Shown piece by piece: positions 61,391 through 64,000 of a stretch of 64,000 nt of DNA (position 1 is its first letter; each line of letters opens with the position of its first letter). This stretch comes from Megasphaera vaginalis (ex Bordigoni et al. 2020) (lineage in GTDB: Bacteria; Bacillota; Negativicutes; Veillonellales; Megasphaeraceae): the NCBI RefSeq assembly GCF_900240295.1, contig NZ_OEQB01000001.1, positions 1-64,000 on the forward strand. The letters run 5' to 3'. The notes below the pieces were generated by a model. That model was given only the letters and a program-made list of their open reading frames with translations. It had not been told where the DNA came from and ran no database searches. The translations under genes were made by a program, and so were the position numbers.

Positions 61391-61860
61391 AACGCTTCCC
61401 CCTGACGGACATATCCCAGACGCTGTAAAATGAATTCTTCTTCCTTGCGCATTTCAGCCTTATCCTCATCTGTCAGATGATCATAACCAAGGATATGAAG
61501 CATGCCGTGAATCGTCAAATAAGCCAGTTCCCGCTCAACGGAATGACCATATTCGCCGGCCTGTTCCCGAACCTTGTCCAGAGAAATGACAATATCGCCG
61601 AGATATGCCGCATCAGGTCCGTCATAGCCGTCGGCTTCGCCTTCGTTCAAGGCGAATGAAAGCACATCTGTCGCCCTGTCGATTTGCCGGTAATCGCGGT
61701 TCAATACCCGAATATACTCGTTATGGCAAAGAAGGATGCTGATTTCCGCGGCAGGCCCCAATCCGTAGACCAATGCGGCTTCCCTGCAAACGCGCTCGAT
61801 CACCTCTTCATACGCTTCCCTGCGAGACTCTTCCTCTTCGTAATTAATACGAATATCCAT
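61387..61860 (-). CDS. ybeY: Endoribonuclease YbeY
   Basis: A 157-residue zinc-dependent RNase involved in 16S rRNA processing and ribosome quality control. The metal site HGMLHILGYDH fits H-x3-H-x5-H, and ATDVLSFALNE and LGDIVIS are typical. It starts 12 bases after the phoH stop. The order phoH-ybeY-cdd-era is as in other Firmicutes. Confidence 0.96.
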   Translation of the reverse strand: MDIRINYEEEESRREAYEEVIERVCREAALVYGLGPAAEISILLCHNEYIRVLNRDYRQIDRATDVLSFALNEGEADGYDGPDAAYLGDIVISLDKVREQAGEYGHSVERELAYLTIHGMLHILGYDHLTDEDKAEMRKEEEFILQRLGYVRQGEAL

Positions 61861-61872
61861 AACCTGCTCCCT

Positions 61873-62829
61873 TCAATCCTTTTGATAAAATTCCTCGTAA
61901 GCCCTGATGATCTTGCCGACCATATCGTGGCGGACAACGTCTTCATCGGTAAAAGACACCATGCCGACGCCCTTGACCTTGGCCAGGACCCTCTCGGCCT
62001 CAGTCAAACCCGACATTTTGCGGTCGACCAGGTCAATTTGCGTCTTATCGCCGTTGACGACGACGCGGGAATGATTGCCCATACGGGTCAGGAACATCTT
62101 CATCTGTTCACGCGTCGTATTTTGGGCTTCATCGAGAATAATAAACGATTCTTCCAACGTCCTGCCGCGCATATACGCCAACGGAGCCACTTCGATAATA
62201 TTTCTGTCAATCAGCTTTTGAAACTGGTCGTATCCGAACATGTCAGCCAACGCGTCATATAACGGCCGCAAATAAGGATCGATCTTTTCCTGCAAATCGC
62301 CGGGCAGAAAGCCCAGCTTTTCACCGGCTTCGACGGCAGGACGCGTCAGAATGATCCGCTCCACCTGGCGGTTTTTTAAATAAAAAGACGCCAAGGCGAC
62401 GGCTAAATAGGTCTTACCCGTGCCGGCGGGCCCGATGCCGAAGGTGACGAGATTTTTGCGGATAGAATCGACATACCGTTTCTGACCAGCCGTCTTCGGC
62501 TTGATCAGCCGGCCCCGCGCCGAAATGCTGATCGTATCGCCGTAGATTTCCCGCAGTTCTTCGCCTTTGCCGTTTTTGATGCACAAGGAAGAGTACCGCA
62601 CATGTTGTGTCGTCAAATACGTATTTTCGCGGTTCAAATAACGAAGTGCCGCAAAAACCTCTTCAATAGCGCCAATATCCGTACTGCTGCCGACCAGAAA
62701 GACATTCGTCCCCCGTGCGGCAATCCGGCATTCGGGAAATTCATGCTGCAAGACTTTCAAGAATTCATCTTTCACGCCGAAAAGCGCTTTGGCTTCAGCC
62801 GGATCGGTAAAATTCAGTTGTTTTTCCAT
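61873..62829 (-). CDS. PhoH-family ATPase (PhoL)
   Basis: About 318 residues from the ATG at 62829, which has AAGGAG about 12 bases upstream, a little far. The P-loop [31 protein letters not shown] and Walker [10 protein letters not shown] are characteristic, after an N-terminal KH-like region. PhoH-like proteins are ATP-binding, probably RNA-related, and pair with YbeY in nearly all bacteria. The reading frame continues upstream into the radical SAM gene, but that part is not supported. Confidence 0.93.
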   Translation of the reverse strand: MEKQLNFTDPAEAKALFGVKDEFLKVLQHEFPECRIAARGTNVFLVGSSTDIGAIEEVFAALRYLNRENTYLTTQHVRYSSLCIKNGKGEELREIYGDTISISARGRLIKPKTAGQKRYVDSIRKNLVTFGIGPAGTGKTYLAVALASFYLKNRQVERIILTRPAVEAGEKLGFLPGDLQEKIDPYLRPLYDALADMFGYDQFQKLIDRNIIEVAPLAYMRGRTLEESFIILDEAQNTTREQMKMFLTRMGNHSRVVVNGDKTQIDLVDRKMSGLTEAERVLAKVKGVGMVSFTDEDVVRHDMVGKIIRAYEEFYQKD

Positions 62830-62854
62830 AACCGTTGCAGGCTCCTTTTTCCAA

Positions 62855-63805
62855 TCATTCCGTAAAATGTCGAACAGCTTTTCCATGCAAATAGTTGCAG
62901 TCCTTCCCCTGCCAGGTGTCGAGCCGCTCCAGTTCGGCATCGATCATATCGCGAATGCGCCACCAGCCCATGCCCCAGTTGGCGAAATCGACGGCTTCCT
63001 GCGGCGCCCTGCCGATGAGTCGCTGAAAAACGATATCCGGCCGCGAATGAGCCAGGAAAAGGACGACACGCCGTACGTAATCCTCGACGGAGATGAGCGA
63101 GATCTTGCCGTCGCGATACCATTCCGCCATCAATGTATTCTTAATGATATACAATGCGTGAAGCTTTACTTCCTGCGTCGGCAGCGCCGAAATGACGCGG
63201 GCCGTTTCGACCGTGTCGGCGTCATCCTCGCCGGGCAGACCGATGATTACGTGTGTACAATTTCGAAACGGATAAGCGGCAAGCATAGTGACGGCATCGA
63301 TGTATTCAGCCAAACCGTGACCGCGATTAATCAGTTTCAATGTTCTGTAATTCACTGTCTGCAAGCCCAACTCGACAAGGATGTCGACATGGTATTTCTC
63401 CCTGATCTCCGCCAAAATATCAAGATACGTTTCATTGATGCAGTCAGGACGCGTGGCAACGGCCAGCGCGACGACATCGTCTTTGCACGCTTCTGCCAAA
63501 TACGAACGGAAGAGAGGAGGCGGCAAGTAAGTATTCGTGAAGTTTTGAAAATAAGCGATAAATTTATGGGCCTTATATTTCGGAACGATATGGGCCTTAT
63601 TGGTTCTGATCTGTTCGCCGATCGTCACCGACGCCGGCAGGTTTTCGTACCCGGCACCGATGGAACCGCAAAACGCGCATCCTCCGGTGCCGAGGCGGCC
63701 GTCCCGATTGGGGCAGGTATCGGGGATACTGATCGGTAATTTATAAACTTTTTCCCCGTATTTTCCTTTTAAATATGTCGAATAGATACGATATCGTTCT
63801 TTCAT
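62855..63805 (-). CDS. Radical SAM protein of the YhcC/TIGR01212 family
   Basis: A 316-residue radical SAM enzyme. The cluster Cys residues are in CPNRDGRLGTGGCAFCG, where the first Cys lies twelve residues ahead of the CAFC pair as in the YhcC group, not the canonical CxxxCxxC. Other features are VELGLQTVNYRTL, HVIIGLPGED and the C-terminal WGMGWWRIRDM. The reaction is unknown. Its start overlaps the stop of a truncated upstream gene (ATGA) and it ends 25 bases before phoH, so it is part of the same transcription unit. Confidence 0.88.
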   Translation of the reverse strand: MKERYRIYSTYLKGKYGEKVYKLPISIPDTCPNRDGRLGTGGCAFCGSIGAGYENLPASVTIGEQIRTNKAHIVPKYKAHKFIAYFQNFTNTYLPPPLFRSYLAEACKDDVVALAVATRPDCINETYLDILAEIREKYHVDILVELGLQTVNYRTLKLINRGHGLAEYIDAVTMLAAYPFRNCTHVIIGLPGEDDADTVETARVISALPTQEVKLHALYIIKNTLMAEWYRDGKISLISVEDYVRRVVLFLAHSRPDIVFQRLIGRAPQEAVDFANWGMGWWRIRDMIDAELERLDTWQGKDCNYLHGKAVRHFTE

Positions 63806-63999
63806 ATAACTCCTTCCGCAGCCAGCGCAGCTTTATCCAGAAGGCGCCAGCAAACGCCGTCAGCACCGCTTTCCGCTAAGATATAGGCTGCTTCGTCAGG
63901 TCCGTCTGCGTAACGCCGCAGTTCCTTCCCGACAGCGGGCGTAATGGGCCAAAGATGATAACGCATCTTAATATCACGCCAATTTGTAAAGCGGTAACC
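63802..63999 (-). CDS. C-terminal fragment of an unidentified protein (cut by the window edge)
   Basis: A minus-strand frame open to the end of the window codes for 65 residues before a TGA overlapping the start of the radical SAM gene. The visible end (RYHLWPITPAVGKELRRYADGP region, then a helical Ala-rich tail) gives no recognisable motif. The four-base overlap and ribosome site (GGAG) within it argue that it is a real gene, translationally coupled to the next. Confidence 0.55.
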   Translation of the reverse strand, partial: GYRFTNWRDIKMRYHLWPITPAVGKELRRYADGPDEAAYILAESGADGVCWRLLDKAALAAEGVI

Positions 64000-64000
64000 G

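Noticed and set aside
1-64000. CRISPR arrays, tRNA or rRNA genes, origins of replication
   Set aside because: No regularly spaced direct repeats, cloverleaf-like sequences with CCA ends, rRNA signature sequences or DnaA-box clusters were noticed on reading; short or divergent ones could have been missed without computation.

Overview
The window looks like chromosome of a diderm Firmicute of the class Negativicutes, most likely Megasphaera or a close Veillonellaceae relative. This is inferred from gene content, not from a 16S gene. Two Bacillus/Clostridium-type core gene orders (rqcH, yicC-remA-gmk-rpoZ-coaBC-priA-def-fmt-rsmB-rlmN-prpC-prkC-rsgA-rpe, and phoH-ybeY-cdd-era-corC-recO) and a PASTA kinase sit beside outer-membrane functions: a Wza-like exporter, a Wzi-like beta-barrel with SLH-like repeats, and an RseC-like protein. 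No rRNA, tRNA or CRISPR array was seen.

Layout. 1-800: tail of a probably phage-derived gene, then an AT-rich non-coding stretch with hairpins. 0.8-5.6 kb: a double-CCG iron-sulfur protein, a small secreted protein, a twin-arginine exported HD-domain protein divergent from tatA, a broken tatC, and a flavodoxin-ferredoxin (EFR1) protein. 5.8-10.7 kb: a CoA-transferase and a 4-hydroxybutyryl-CoA-dehydratase-family flavoprotein behind a sigma-54 promoter, with three matching palindromic operators and a PAS-AAA+ activator gene upstream. 11-16.3 kb: hslO-mtnP-mtnA-ahcY-mtaD, recycling methylthioadenosine and S-adenosylhomocysteine. 17-25.4 kb: a polysaccharide export and control module (polytopic sugar dehydratase, PHP phosphatase, Wza-like, Wzz-like and BY-kinase as separate proteins, Wzi-like barrel) without glycosyltransferases.

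25.8-28.4 kb: ribD-ribE-ribH behind an FMN riboswitch, lacking ribBA at its usual place. 28.4-44 kb: the conserved translation, replication and cell-wall-signalling block, interrupted by metK under a SAM-I riboswitch. 44-51 kb: rqcH, gltS, and a second CoA-transferase/dehydratase-family pair. 51-57.4 kb: two MATE exporters, a phosphodiesterase, peroxiredoxin, RseC-like, SIMPL-domain and ferredoxin genes. 57.5-64 kb: a REP-associated tyrosine transposase meeting recO tail to tail, then the phoH-era block, a radical SAM gene and one truncated CDS.

The items most worth pursuing are the sigma-54 acyl-CoA operon with its TTGATG-N8-CATCAA operators, the divergent dehydratase paralogue in which a cluster-ligand histidine is a tyrosine, the decayed tatC beside an intact twin-arginine substrate, and the duplicated SLH-like module on the Wzi-like barrel. 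Start codons were moved where a Shine-Dalgarno sequence or overlap with the previous gene decided the matter. All functional names rest on motif recognition and synteny; no database search was run.
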